Shown here in pieces: positions 15,994-23,050 of a stretch of 64,000 bases of DNA. The position numbers and the translations under genes were made by a program. Positions within the stretch are counted from its first letter, which is position 1. Each line of letters begins with the position of its first letter. The stretch comes from Nocardioides sp. IC4_145 (lineage in GTDB: Bacteria; Actinomycetota; Actinomycetes; Propionibacteriales; Nocardioidaceae), in NCBI RefSeq assembly GCF_011250565.1, contig NZ_JAANMS010000002.1, positions 124,001 through 188,000 on the forward strand, given 5' to 3'. The notes below the pieces were generated by a model. The model ran no database searches and was not told the DNA's origin. It saw only the letters and a list, made by a program, of their open reading frames with translations.

Positions 15994-16791
15994 GTGACGT
16001 CCGGGCTGCGCACCGACGAGGTGCTCGCGATGCTCCAGGAGGTGGCGGCGGAGGTGATCACGCCCCGCTTCCGCAGCCTGGCCGAGGGGGACGTGACCTC
16101 CAAGAGCCACCCGGGTGACCTGGTGACCGTCGCCGACCGCGAGGCGGAGGTGCTCATCACCCGGCGGCTGCGGGCGGCCTACCCGGACGCGCTCGTGCTC
16201 GGCGAGGAGGCGGCGTCCGCGGACGCCTCGGTGCTCGACCGCTTCCGGTCCGCCGACCACGCCTTCACCGTCGACCCGGTCGACGGCACCCGGAACTTCG
16301 TCAAGGGCTCGCCCGACCACGCGGTGATGGTGGCCGAGCTGCGCGGGGGCGAGGTCGTGCGCAGCTGGATCTGGCAGCCGCAGCACGACGCGGCCTACGT
16401 CGCCGAGCGCGGCGCCGGCGCGTGGCGCAATGGCGAGCGGGTGCGGCGACCGCCGGTCGGCGACGGGCTGCTCGGCGTCACCTCGCGCCACGGCTGGATC
16501 GGCCGCGCGCTCGGCACGCTGCGGACCCTCGAGCTGTCGTGGCGGTGCTGCGGCGTGGACTACCCCGCGGTGGTCGACGGTCGCGCGGACTACGCGCTCT
16601 ACAAGAAGACCAAGCCGTGGGACCACGCGCCGGGCTCGCTGCTCGTCACGGAGGCCGGCGGCCACGTCGGGACGTTCCGGGGACAGCCGTACCGGCCCCA
16701 GGGCCCGCCGCCCTCCGGCCTGGTGGTGGCGGCCGACCGGGCGACGTACGACGTCGTGCGCGGGCTGGTGCCGGCCCTTCCCGGACGCTGA
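15994..16791 (+). CDS. Inositol monophosphatase-family phosphatase (possibly histidinol-phosphatase type)
   Basis: A 265-residue Mg2+-dependent phosphatase. The lithium-sensitive phosphatase signatures are present: GEEAA near 70-74, DPVDGTRNF at 94-102 and WDHAPGSLLVTEAGG near 205-219. Family members act on inositol-1-phosphate, histidinol phosphate or 3'-phosphoadenosine compounds; sequence alone does not decide. GTG at 15994 is preceded by GAGGGG at good spacing and is preferred to the in-frame ATG/TTG near 15961, which overlaps poor sequence just after the esterase stop. Confidence 0.88.
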   Translation: MTSGLRTDEVLAMLQEVAAEVITPRFRSLAEGDVTSKSHPGDLVTVADREAEVLITRRLRAAYPDALVLGEEAASADASVLDRFRSADHAFTVDPVDGTRNFVKGSPDHAVMVAELRGGEVVRSWIWQPQHDAAYVAERGAGAWRNGERVRRPPVGDGLLGVTSRHGWIGRALGTLRTLELSWRCCGVDYPAVVDGRADYALYKKTKPWDHAPGSLLVTEAGGHVGTFRGQPYRPQGPPPSGLVVAADRATYDVVRGLVPALPGR

Positions 16792-16815
16792 GGACGGGCG
16801 CATCCTGGGAAGGCA

Positions 16816-16833
16816 ACCGGACGGCCGTCCGGT
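16816..16833. terminator. 18-base perfect palindrome between two genes
   Basis: ACCGGACGG-CCGTCCGGT lies 24 bases after the phosphatase stop and 42 before the next start. It may act as a terminator hairpin or as a protein site for the secreted protein gene. Confidence 0.45.
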
Positions 16834-16875
16834 GCGTCCCTTGAGGAGAACCGTCCCCCGACCCGAGGAGCTCCC

Positions 16876-17427
16876 GTGCTCAAGTCCATCTCCGCGGCGG
16901 CCGCGGCAGCCACCGCCGCCGCACTCGTCCTGACCGCCCCCGGCCCGGCCCACGCCGCCACGTCGACCTTCGCCGACAAGGCCGGCGACGTCGGCCCCGG
17001 CGTCGACCTCCGCTCGGTGAAGGTCGTCAACGGCAAGCAGAACCTGCGGGTCGTCACGACCCACCGCAACCTGGTCCCCGGCTTCAGGTCCCAGGCCGGC
17101 GGCAAGGTCTTCCTCGACACCGACCCGGACGACAAGGGGCCGGAGTACGTCCTGGTCGGCGGCTACTTCGAGGGCACCGACTACGCGCTCGTCGAGGTCG
17201 ACGGCTGGGCCGACCGGGACGGCGACCGCGTCGAGTGCTCCTACGTCAGCAAGCTGGACTACGAGGCCGAGACCGTGCGCTCGCGCTTCGCCCAGGACTG
17301 CTTCGACGACGACGGCACCGACGTCCGGATGGAGGTCCGGGTGAGCGGCGCGAAGAAGGGCGGCGGCACCGCCGTCGACTGGTTGGGCACGCCGCGCACC
17401 TTCAGCGCCGTCGTCCCGCGAGGCTGA
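16876..17427 (+). CDS. Secreted hypothetical protein, 183 residues
   Basis: Exported protein with a clear signal peptide (MLKS, then an Ala/Thr-rich core, cleavage near AHAA at residue 28). The mature part is hydrophilic and mostly beta, with an acidic DTDPDDKGPEYV segment, two cysteines (CSYVSK, DCFDDDGTD) likely forming a disulfide, and FADKAGDVGPGVDLRSVKV near its start. Similar small exported proteins are common in Nocardioides-type genomes; I do not know the function. GTG start, GAGGAG nine bases upstream. Confidence 0.8.
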   Translation: MLKSISAAAAAATAAALVLTAPGPAHAATSTFADKAGDVGPGVDLRSVKVVNGKQNLRVVTTHRNLVPGFRSQAGGKVFLDTDPDDKGPEYVLVGGYFEGTDYALVEVDGWADRDGDRVECSYVSKLDYEAETVRSRFAQDCFDDDGTDVRMEVRVSGAKKGGGTAVDWLGTPRTFSAVVPRG

Positions 17428-17440
17428 GCCCCTCGGGCTC
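17426..17440. terminator. Small hairpin overlapping the stop codon
   Basis: GAGCCC-CTC-GGGCTC begins inside the stop codon of the secreted protein gene and lies ten bases from the end of the convergent MFS gene; likely shared. Confidence 0.45.
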
Positions 17441-17449
17441 GCGCTCGAC

Positions 17450-18898
17450 TCAGGCGGCCGGGGCCTCGACAGGGGCGGCCGGCCGCCGCACGAGCAGCGC
17501 GACGAGCACGGCGATCGCGGAGATGACGCCGCCGTAGAACAGCGCGGCGTGGACGCCCGCGGCGGTCGCGTCGACGACCGACGCGCCGGAGGAGACCTCG
17601 CTGACGGAGCGCTTGGTCATTACCGTGACGAACAGCGCCGTGCCGGCGGCGCCGGCGACCTGCTGCAGGGTGGAGACCGTGGCGCTGCCGTGGGAGTAGA
17701 GGTGCGGCGGGAGCGAGCCCAGCGCCGAGGTCATCAGCGGCGTGAACATCAGCGCCAGGCCGATGCTCATCACGACGTGGATGGCCACGACCGTGCCCTG
17801 GCCGGTGGTGGTGTCCAGCATCGACATCGACCACAGGGCGACCGAGGTGATCGCCGCGCCCGGAGCCACGAGCGGGCGGGGGCCGACCCGGTCGAAGAGG
17901 CGGCCGACGAACGGCGCCAGCAGGCCCATGGTCAGCCCGCCGGGCAGCAGCACCAGGCCGGTCTCGAGCGTGGTGAGCCCGAGGACGTCCTGCAGGTAGA
18001 TCGGCAGCAGGATCAGCGTGCCGAAGAGCGCCATCATGCTGACCGCGACCAGGGCGACGGCGACGGTGAAGGTGCTGGTGGCGAAGGTGCGCAGGTCCAG
18101 CAGGGCGCGCTCGCGCAGCGACAGCTGGCGCACGACGAAGGCCGCCAGCGCGGCGGCGCCGACCACGAGGGGCAGCCAGACGGGCAGGGGGGTGTCGCCG
18201 GCCGCGGCCTCGCCGATGCTGCTCAGCCCGTAGATCAGGCCGCCGAACGCGAACGCGGAGAGCACCACGGAGAGCACGTCGATCGGGATCTGGCGGGGCT
18301 CGGTGACGTTGCGGACCCAGGCCGTGCCGAGGGCGAGGGAGACGGCCGCGATCGGCAGCACCAGCCAGAACATCCAGCGCCAGTCGAGCTGGTCGAGCAC
18401 GATGCCGGAGATCGTCGGGCCGATGGCCGGGGCGACCGAGATGACGATCGAGATCGTGCCCATCATCCGGCCACGTCGCTCCGCGGGGACGATCGTGAGG
18501 ATCGTGGTGATCAGCAGCGGCATCATCAGCGCGGTGCCGACCGCCTGGACCACCCGGGCGCCGACGAGCACGGCGAAGGTCGGCGCGAGCGCGGCCAGCA
18601 GCGTGCCGAGCGTGAACGAGATCATCGCCGCCATGAAGACCCGGCGCAGCGGGAAGCGGGTCAGCAGGAAGCCGGTGATCGGGATGACCACCGCCATGGT
18701 CAGCAGGAACGCCGTGGTCAGCCACTGGGCCGTCGCCGCCGGCACGTCGAACTCGCGCATGAGCTCGGGGAGCGCGACGCCCATGATCGTCTCGTTGAGG
18801 ATCACGACGAACGCCGAGCCGACCAGCAGCGCGATGAGGCGACCCGGCCGCTCCACGACGGGGGCGGACAGGGTGGGCGGAGCGGCGGTGGTGGTCAC
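17450..18898 (-). CDS. MFS exporter, DHA2 (EmrB/QacA) family, 14 transmembrane type
   Basis: Proton-driven multidrug-type exporter in the inner membrane, about 482 residues. It has the motif C region of antiporters (VISVAPAIGPTISGIVLD near 150), the motif A-like FLLTRFPLRRVFMAA, and about fourteen hydrophobic segments; the segment order and QWLTTAFLLTMAVVIPITGFL are typical of EmrB/LfrA relatives. The start is unclear: GTG at 18898 is taken here; a TTG at 18940 would add fourteen residues. No adjacent repressor gene. It follows a tyrosine phosphatase gene on the same strand. Confidence 0.9.
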   Translation of the reverse strand: MTTTAAPPTLSAPVVERPGRLIALLVGSAFVVILNETIMGVALPELMREFDVPAATAQWLTTAFLLTMAVVIPITGFLLTRFPLRRVFMAAMISFTLGTLLAALAPTFAVLVGARVVQAVGTALMMPLLITTILTIVPAERRGRMMGTISIVISVAPAIGPTISGIVLDQLDWRWMFWLVLPIAAVSLALGTAWVRNVTEPRQIPIDVLSVVLSAFAFGGLIYGLSSIGEAAAGDTPLPVWLPLVVGAAALAAFVVRQLSLRERALLDLRTFATSTFTVAVALVAVSMMALFGTLILLPIYLQDVLGLTTLETGLVLLPGGLTMGLLAPFVGRLFDRVGPRPLVAPGAAITSVALWSMSMLDTTTGQGTVVAIHVVMSIGLALMFTPLMTSALGSLPPHLYSHGSATVSTLQQVAGAAGTALFVTVMTKRSVSEVSSGASVVDATAAGVHAALFYGGVISAIAVLVALLVRRPAAPVEAPAA

Positions 18899-18967
18899 GA
18901 GGGGTAGGAACGCCCGCCGCGACCCGGTTGTTCCCGTCAACCAGTCGGCGCGGGTGTGACTCGGGCG

Positions 18968-19735
18968 TCAGTCGCGCAGGCGGCGCACCAGCGCGCCGAC
19001 GTCGTCCGGCGCGACGCCGAGCCCGTCGACCACGTAGGTGCGGAGGTCGCCGTACGCCGCCGCGACGGCGTCCCACGCGGTGCGGAGGTAGGCCTGGTCG
19101 GCGACCATGACCGCCTCGTAGACCGCGACCTTCTCGGGTCCGAGGTGCTCGGCGATCTGGCCGAGGTACTTCTCGCGGGTGGCCGTGGAGAAGGTGTTGG
19201 TGAGCAGGTAGTCGGCCAGGATCACGTCGTCGGCCACACCGGCGAGCCCGAGCACGACCGCCGCCGCCCAGCCGGTCCGGTCCTTGCCGGCGGTGCAGTG
19301 GAACAGCTGCGGGCCGTCGGTGGTCGCCATCGCGGTGAGCAGCTCGCCGAAGGCGGACCGGGCGGCCGGGTGCTCGACGAACCCGCGGTAGACGTCGAGC
19401 ATCGCGGCCAGGGAGTCCTCCCCGGACTCGAGCGCGGCGACCCGGTCCATCGGGATGCCGCCGACGGGCAGGTGGCGCCAGGTCGCGCCCGGCACGGGCA
19501 CGTCCGGGTGCGCCTCCACCTCCTGGTCGCCGCGCAGGTCGTAGACCGCCGTGACGCCGAGGTCGCGCAGCGCGTGCGCGTCGGCGTCGGTCAGCTGCAG
19601 CTCGTTGGAGCGGAACAGCACGCCGCGGCGCACCCGTCCGCCGTCCGTCGTCGGGTGGCCGTCCCCCGCGACGTCGCGGAAGTTGTCCGCCGACGCGAGC
19701 CGGACCAGCTCCTCGCCGACCTGCGGTTCGCTCAC
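18968..19735 (-). CDS. Tyrosine/serine protein phosphatase (PtpB-like)
   Basis: A 255-residue dual-specificity-type phosphatase related to mycobacterial PtpB and IphP. The P-loop HCTAGKDRTG puts the nucleophile at C147 and the arginine at R153; N-terminal NFRDVAG (about residues 18-24) and YDLRGDQE are also family marks. No signal peptide. GTG at 19735 follows TATCCT by six bases, so it is leaderless. Upstream lie four GGTTsGC direct repeats, which could place it under a two-component regulator. The MFS gene follows. Confidence 0.9.
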   Translation of the reverse strand: MSEPQVGEELVRLASADNFRDVAGDGHPTTDGGRVRRGVLFRSNELQLTDADAHALRDLGVTAVYDLRGDQEVEAHPDVPVPGATWRHLPVGGIPMDRVAALESGEDSLAAMLDVYRGFVEHPAARSAFGELLTAMATTDGPQLFHCTAGKDRTGWAAAVVLGLAGVADDVILADYLLTNTFSTATREKYLGQIAEHLGPEKVAVYEAVMVADQAYLRTAWDAVAAAYGDLRTYVVDGLGVAPDDVGALVRRLRD

Positions 19736-19741
19736 CCGCGC

Positions 19742-19747
19742 AGGATA
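19742..19747 (-). promoter_or_regulatory. Leaderless -10 element for the tyrosine phosphatase gene
   Basis: TATCCT on the minus strand, six bases before the GTG at 19735. Confidence 0.65.
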
Positions 19748-19771
19748 GGGGCCGTCGGCGACCGGTCGGCG

Positions 19772-19808
19772 GCGAACCGGCGAACCAGCCGCGAACCACC
19801 TGCCAACC
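19772..19808 (-). repeat. Four GGTTsGC direct repeats with 11-base pitch upstream of the phosphatase promoter
   Basis: On the plus strand GCGAACC occurs at 19772, 19780 and 19791 and GCCAACC at 19802; spacing 8, 11 and 11. On the minus strand this reads GGTTGGC, GGTTCGC, GGTTCGC, GGTTCGC, located about 30-60 bases upstream of the -10 element. That is the place and helical phasing of an OmpR/PhoP-type activator site. Confidence 0.5.
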
Positions 19809-19816
19809 GGTGGCGC

Positions 19817-20398
19817 TCAGACCAGCGGCACGAAGCGGTAGTGGCCCTCGCGTCGCACGGAGGCGCGCTCCCCGTCGCGGTCCACGACCAGCATGACGCC
19901 GGCGACCGGCAGCACCATGCGGCCGCCGTCGACGAGCTGGTCGACCAGGCTGCGGGGCAGCTCGGGGGCGTCAGCGGAGACGAGGATGCGGTCGTACGGC
20001 GCGTGGCCGGGGTCGCCGAGCACGTCACGGTCGGCCGCCACGAGCGAGGCCCAGGGCCGGTCGGTCCGCGCCAGGTTGGCCGCGCCGAAGGACACCAGCT
20101 CCGGGACCACCTCGGTGCCGCGGACCCGGCCGGTGGGGCCGACGAGGTGTGCCAGCAGGGCGGTCGTCCAGCCCGAGCCCGCGCCCACGTCCAGCACGTG
20201 CTGCCCCGGGCGCACGTCGAGCAGGCGCAGCATGGCCGCCACCGTGCTCGGCTGGGAGCTGGTCTGCCCGTGGCCGAGCGCGAGCGGTCCGTCGTGCGCC
20301 GCGCGGTCCCGCACCTCCGGCGGCAGGAAGCCGGAGCGCGGTGTGGCGGCGAAGGCCGCGGCCACAGCGTCGGCACCGGTCGGCTGCTCGGGGACCAC
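19817..20398 (-). CDS. Protein-L-isoaspartate O-methyltransferase-like (PCMT family) methyltransferase
   Basis: A 193-residue SAM-dependent methyltransferase of the PCMT fold, normally repairing isoaspartyl residues. Seen: PRSGFLPPEVR at the N-terminus, HGQTSSQPSTVAAML (substrate loop), VLDVGAGSGWTTALLAHLVG (SAM motif I, near residue 70) and RILVSADAPELP in place of the usual VTAA motif. Slightly short for the family. Start taken at GTG 20398; longer in-frame extension to 20512 overlaps the RskA gene end and looks meaningless. It follows rskA on the same strand with a 55-base gap. Confidence 0.82.
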   Translation of the reverse strand: MVPEQPTGADAVAAAFAATPRSGFLPPEVRDRAAHDGPLALGHGQTSSQPSTVAAMLRLLDVRPGQHVLDVGAGSGWTTALLAHLVGPTGRVRGTEVVPELVSFGAANLARTDRPWASLVAADRDVLGDPGHAPYDRILVSADAPELPRSLVDQLVDGGRMVLPVAGVMLVVDRDGERASVRREGHYRFVPLV

Positions 20399-20453
20399 CC
20401 CGGACCGGTGCCCGGCCCTGCGGGGAGCAGACCCCCGAGGGCCGGGCCCGACG

Positions 20454-21254
20454 TCAGGCGTCGGCGAACTGCACGACCAGGACGGGCGTCTCGGACGGCA
20501 CGACCGACCCACCGGCGGGCTCGACGGTGATGCCGAAGCCGTCCGCGGTGGCCGGGTCGCCCTCCAGCGGGACGACGTTGTCCGGTCCCTCGGGCATCAG
20601 CCCGGCCGAGACCATCGTGTCGTCGTGCTGCAGCCAGGCCTGGAAGACCTTGCCCTCCGGCGCCGGACCCATGTCGCTGGTGACCACGACCGCCTCGTTG
20701 AGCGAGGCCGAGCGGTAGAGGACCGCCTCGGCGCCGTCGGGGAAGCGGTGGCGGAAGGTCTGCACGTCCGACGCCTGCTGGATCCGCTCGACGGCGGACA
20801 GGCGCGGCGCCTGGCTGGTGTCGTCGTCGGCCCACGGCTGCTGGGCCACCACGGTGCCGCCGACGCCGACCGCGACCACCGCGGCGGCTGCGACGAGCAG
20901 GGTCCGCAGGCGGCGCGTGCCGGGCGCCGACGTGGAGCCGGTGGACGTCCCGGCATCCGGCGCGGAGCGCGGCGCGGCCTTCGTCCCGGGCCCGTCGGGG
21001 GCATCGGTCCCGACGGGTACGACGGGGGGCAGCGGCCGCACGGTGGCGATCTGGGCGAGCACGCGGTCGCGGAGGTCGGCGCCGGGCGGCGTCATCGTGG
21101 TCTCGGCGAGCAGCGCGCTCGCCTCCTGGAGGCTCGCGACCTCCTCGCGGCAGGTCTCGCAGCCGGCCAGGTGCCGCTCGAACTGGGCGCGCTCGATGTC
21201 GTCCAGCGCGTCGACGGCGTAGGCGCCGGACAGGGCGTGGATGTCGTCGCTCAT
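20454..21254 (-). CDS. rskA: Anti-sigma-K factor, RskA family
   Basis: A 266-residue membrane anti-sigma factor. The cytoplasmic N-terminal domain carries the zinc-binding motif H28-x3-C32-x2-C35; one membrane segment lies at about 117-137; the extracellular domain of about 125 residues has the RskA C-terminal pattern (VYRSASLNEAV, VFQAWLQ, SAGLMP). It holds the sigma factor inactive until cut by membrane proteases. It begins one base after the sigma factor stop, so the two are co-translated. Confidence 0.93.
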   Translation of the reverse strand: MSDDIHALSGAYAVDALDDIERAQFERHLAGCETCREEVASLQEASALLAETTMTPPGADLRDRVLAQIATVRPLPPVVPVGTDAPDGPGTKAAPRSAPDAGTSTGSTSAPGTRRLRTLLVAAAAVVAVGVGGTVVAQQPWADDDTSQAPRLSAVERIQQASDVQTFRHRFPDGAEAVLYRSASLNEAVVVTSDMGPAPEGKVFQAWLQHDDTMVSAGLMPEGPDNVVPLEGDPATADGFGITVEPAGGSVVPSETPVLVVQFADA

Positions 21255-21255
21255 G

Positions 21256-21855
21256 TCAGCTCCCTACTCCCATCGTGTCTCGTAGTCGGATCAGCCCGTC
21301 GCGGATCCGGGTCTTCGCCGTGCCCACCGGAAGGTCGAGCATGGAGGCCACCTCGGTGTGGGTGTACCCCCCGAAGTACGCCAGCTCCAACGCCTGGCGC
21401 TGGACCGGGGTGAGGCTCTGGAGCGCGTGGCGCACCCGGTGGGCCTCCAGCGAGGCGTGGGCGGCCTCGGCGGTGACGTCGTGCGGCACCGGCTGGTTCT
21501 GGTGGTGGTAGCCCTGGTCGCGCCGCGTGGCCGCCTCCGCCGAGCGGACCCGGTCGACGGCCTTGCGGTGCGTGATCGTCATCAACCACGACAGCGGGCT
21601 GCCGCGGTCGGGGTCGTACCGGCTCGCCGTGCGCCAGATCTCGAGGAACGCCTCCTGGGCGACCTCCTCGGCCTGGGCCGGGTCGCGCACGACCCGGACG
21701 GCCAGTCCGACGACCCGCGAGCACGTGGCGTCGTACAGCTGCGCGAAGGCTTGCTGGTCCCCCCGCCCCGCCGACCGCAGCAGGTCGGCGAGGTCGGGTG
21801 CGACGGGCGTCCCCTCGTCGGGGCCGCCCGTCGCGACGGGTCTCAGGTGTTCCAC
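21256..21855 (-). CDS. sigK: ECF RNA polymerase sigma factor SigK
   Basis: A 199-residue ECF sigma factor. Region 2 spans about residues 20-95 (AFAQLYDATCSRVVGLAVRV, QEAFLEIWRTASRYDP, SWLMTITHRKAVDRVR) and region 4 about 130-190 (QALELAYFGGYTHTEVASML then DLPVGTAKTRIRDGLIRLR). The sequence is that of the SigK group, and partnership with RskA supports it. Start GTG 21855 has AGGA eight bases upstream; it overlaps nothing. A FAS1 lipoprotein gene of the MPT70/MPT83 type, the known SigK target in mycobacteria, lies just upstream. Confidence 0.93.
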   Translation of the reverse strand: MEHLRPVATGGPDEGTPVAPDLADLLRSAGRGDQQAFAQLYDATCSRVVGLAVRVVRDPAQAEEVAQEAFLEIWRTASRYDPDRGSPLSWLMTITHRKAVDRVRSAEAATRRDQGYHHQNQPVPHDVTAEAAHASLEAHRVRHALQSLTPVQRQALELAYFGGYTHTEVASMLDLPVGTAKTRIRDGLIRLRDTMGVGS

Positions 21856-21882
21856 CCGATGAATCCTGTCAGTCGCCCGAAG

Positions 21883-21899
21883 CCGGTGGGTGCCACCGG
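21883..21899. terminator. Hairpin between the FAS1 gene and sigK
   Basis: CCGGTGG-GTG-CCACCGG, seven perfect pairs, directly after the FAS1 stop codon. It may partly terminate so that sigK is made in smaller amount than the FAS1 protein. Confidence 0.5.
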
Positions 21900-22559
21900 T
21901 CAGGCCGGGGGCATGAGGACCTGGTCGATGACGTACACGGTCGCGTTCGCGGTCGGGATGTTGCCGCAGAGCACGTTCGCGTCGTCGACGGTCATGCCCG
22001 AGGTGTCGCCCTCGACGGTGACCATGTCCTTGTTCAGCGTCTCCTGCTCGCCGGCGACCGACTCCGGGTCGAGCTGGCCGGCGACGACGTGGTGGGAGAG
22101 GATCGCGGCGAGCTGCTTCTGGTCCTTGAGGACCGCCTGCAGCTGCTTCTCCGGGATCGCGGCGAACGCGTCGTTGGTCGGCGCGAAGACGGTGAGCGCC
22201 TCGGCGGAGTTGAGGGTGTCGGCGAGGCCGTCGACGGCGCCGACGGCGGTGACGAGGGTCTCGAGCAGCGGGTTGTTGGACGCCGCGGTCGCGACCGGGT
22301 CCTGGACCATGCCGTCGAAGGAGCCGGGGCCGTCGGTGGGCACCGCGGAGCACGCGTCGCCGAAGGTCTGTCCCTCCGCGCCGGCCGCGGCCTCGGTCGT
22401 GCCCTCCTCGGCGGGAGCGCTGGTCTCGGCGCTGCTCGAGGAGGTGCTGTCGGAGGCGGTGTCGCTGCTGTCGTCCTCGCTGCTGCAGGCCGCCAGGCCG
22501 AGGGAGAGCGAGATCGCGGCGGCCGCGACACCGGTGCGGCGCAGGGTCTGGAGCTTCAT
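21900..22559 (-). CDS. FAS1 (fasciclin) domain lipoprotein, MPT70/MPT83-like
   Basis: A 219-residue cell-surface lipoprotein: signal peptide with lipobox LAAC (C25), a Ser/Asp/Glu-rich spacer to about residue 65, then one FAS1 domain. Its motifs are LTVFAPTNDAFAAIP (H1) near 140 and HHVVAGQLD (H2 region), ending in YVIDQVLMPPA. Related proteins MPT70 and MPT83 are the main SigK-controlled antigens of tuberculous mycobacteria. Directly upstream of sigK-rskA on the same strand, with a candidate SigK promoter at 22615-22642. Exact role unknown, probably adhesion or surface sensing. Confidence 0.92.
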   Translation of the reverse strand: MKLQTLRRTGVAAAAISLSLGLAACSSEDDSSDTASDSTSSSSAETSAPAEEGTTEAAAGAEGQTFGDACSAVPTDGPGSFDGMVQDPVATAASNNPLLETLVTAVGAVDGLADTLNSAEALTVFAPTNDAFAAIPEKQLQAVLKDQKQLAAILSHHVVAGQLDPESVAGEQETLNKDMVTVEGDTSGMTVDDANVLCGNIPTANATVYVIDQVLMPPA

Positions 22560-22614
22560 GGTGGAGCCTTCCTGGAGGGGCCGTGCGCACCGTGTCGGTG
22601 CGCTGTCGGGGGTT

Positions 22615-22642
22615 GTTCGGCCCCGCGGCCCCGGCGGATTGG
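22615..22642 (-). promoter_or_regulatory. Candidate SigK promoter of the FAS1 - sigK - rskA operon
   Basis: On the minus strand CCAATCC (-35) and CCGAAC (-10) are 15 bases apart, about 56 bases before the FAS1 ATG. From memory the mycobacterial SigK consensus is CCATCC-N16/17-CCGAAT, so this is close but not exact. Confidence 0.4.
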
Positions 22643-22858
22643 TCCGTCCCTGTGACGCGGGCAACGGCGTTCCTCAACGTTGGTGCAAGGAACGTCGCCG
22701 GGCCGCTCGATCAGCCGGGTGCGCGGCGCGGCGGAGGTAGCGTCGGTGGCGACCGCGACGGTCTCGTGACCACGACCGCGCGAGCCGGTGCCGAGCATCC
22801 GTCGGGCCGGAGGATCGATCCGCCTGCGGTGCAGGCGCACGGCTGGGGGGCCGCACAC

Positions 22859-23014
22859 ATGTCCTCGTCCTGGCGCGCGTTCCTCGCGTTCCTCGCCTTC
22901 CTCGTGCTGGCGGTGACCGTCACCGTCGTCTCGTTCCTGGTCCCGGCGCTCGCCGGGACGGCCGGCAGCTCGGCGGCCACGTGCAGCGTCGGGGTGACCT
23001 GCTCGCCGGAGTGA
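22859..23014 (+). CDS. Small single-TM protein, 51 residues
   Basis: Short frame beginning MSSSWRAF with one strong hydrophobic segment (residues about 6-32), then a 19-residue outside tail ending with two cysteines (TCSVGVTCSPE). ATG is preceded by a GGGGGG run ten bases upstream. It sits alone between the divergent FAS1 gene and the molybdoenzyme; a 17-base tandem repeat runs over its stop. Composition and a plausible membrane segment support it, but a protein this small could be chance. Confidence 0.45.
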   Translation: MSSSWRAFLAFLAFLVLAVTVTVVSFLVPALAGTAGSSAATCSVGVTCSPE

Positions 23015-23027
23015 CCTGCTCGCCGGA
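22994..23027. repeat. 17-base perfect tandem duplication with a third partial copy
   Basis: GTGACCTGCTCGCCGGA occurs at 22994-23010 and again at 23011-23027, followed by GTGACCTG with a diverged end. The first copy codes for the end of the 51-residue protein; the second puts a new stop in frame. It looks like a recent slippage event. Confidence 0.85.
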
Positions 23028-23050
23028 GTGACCTGTCCGCGGGGGCTGAC

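Noticed and set aside
14455-17064. Open frame of 869 codons antisense to the esterase, phosphatase and secreted-protein genes
   Set aside because: Long frames opposite to GC-rich genes are expected from codon bias; the protein is Arg/Gly/Asp-rich without domains, and the plus-strand genes are clearly real.
19817-20512. Longer start at 20512 for the methyltransferase
   Set aside because: The added 38 residues are Arg/Pro/Ser-rich and overlap the rskA 3' end; GTG 20398 begins at the conserved domain.
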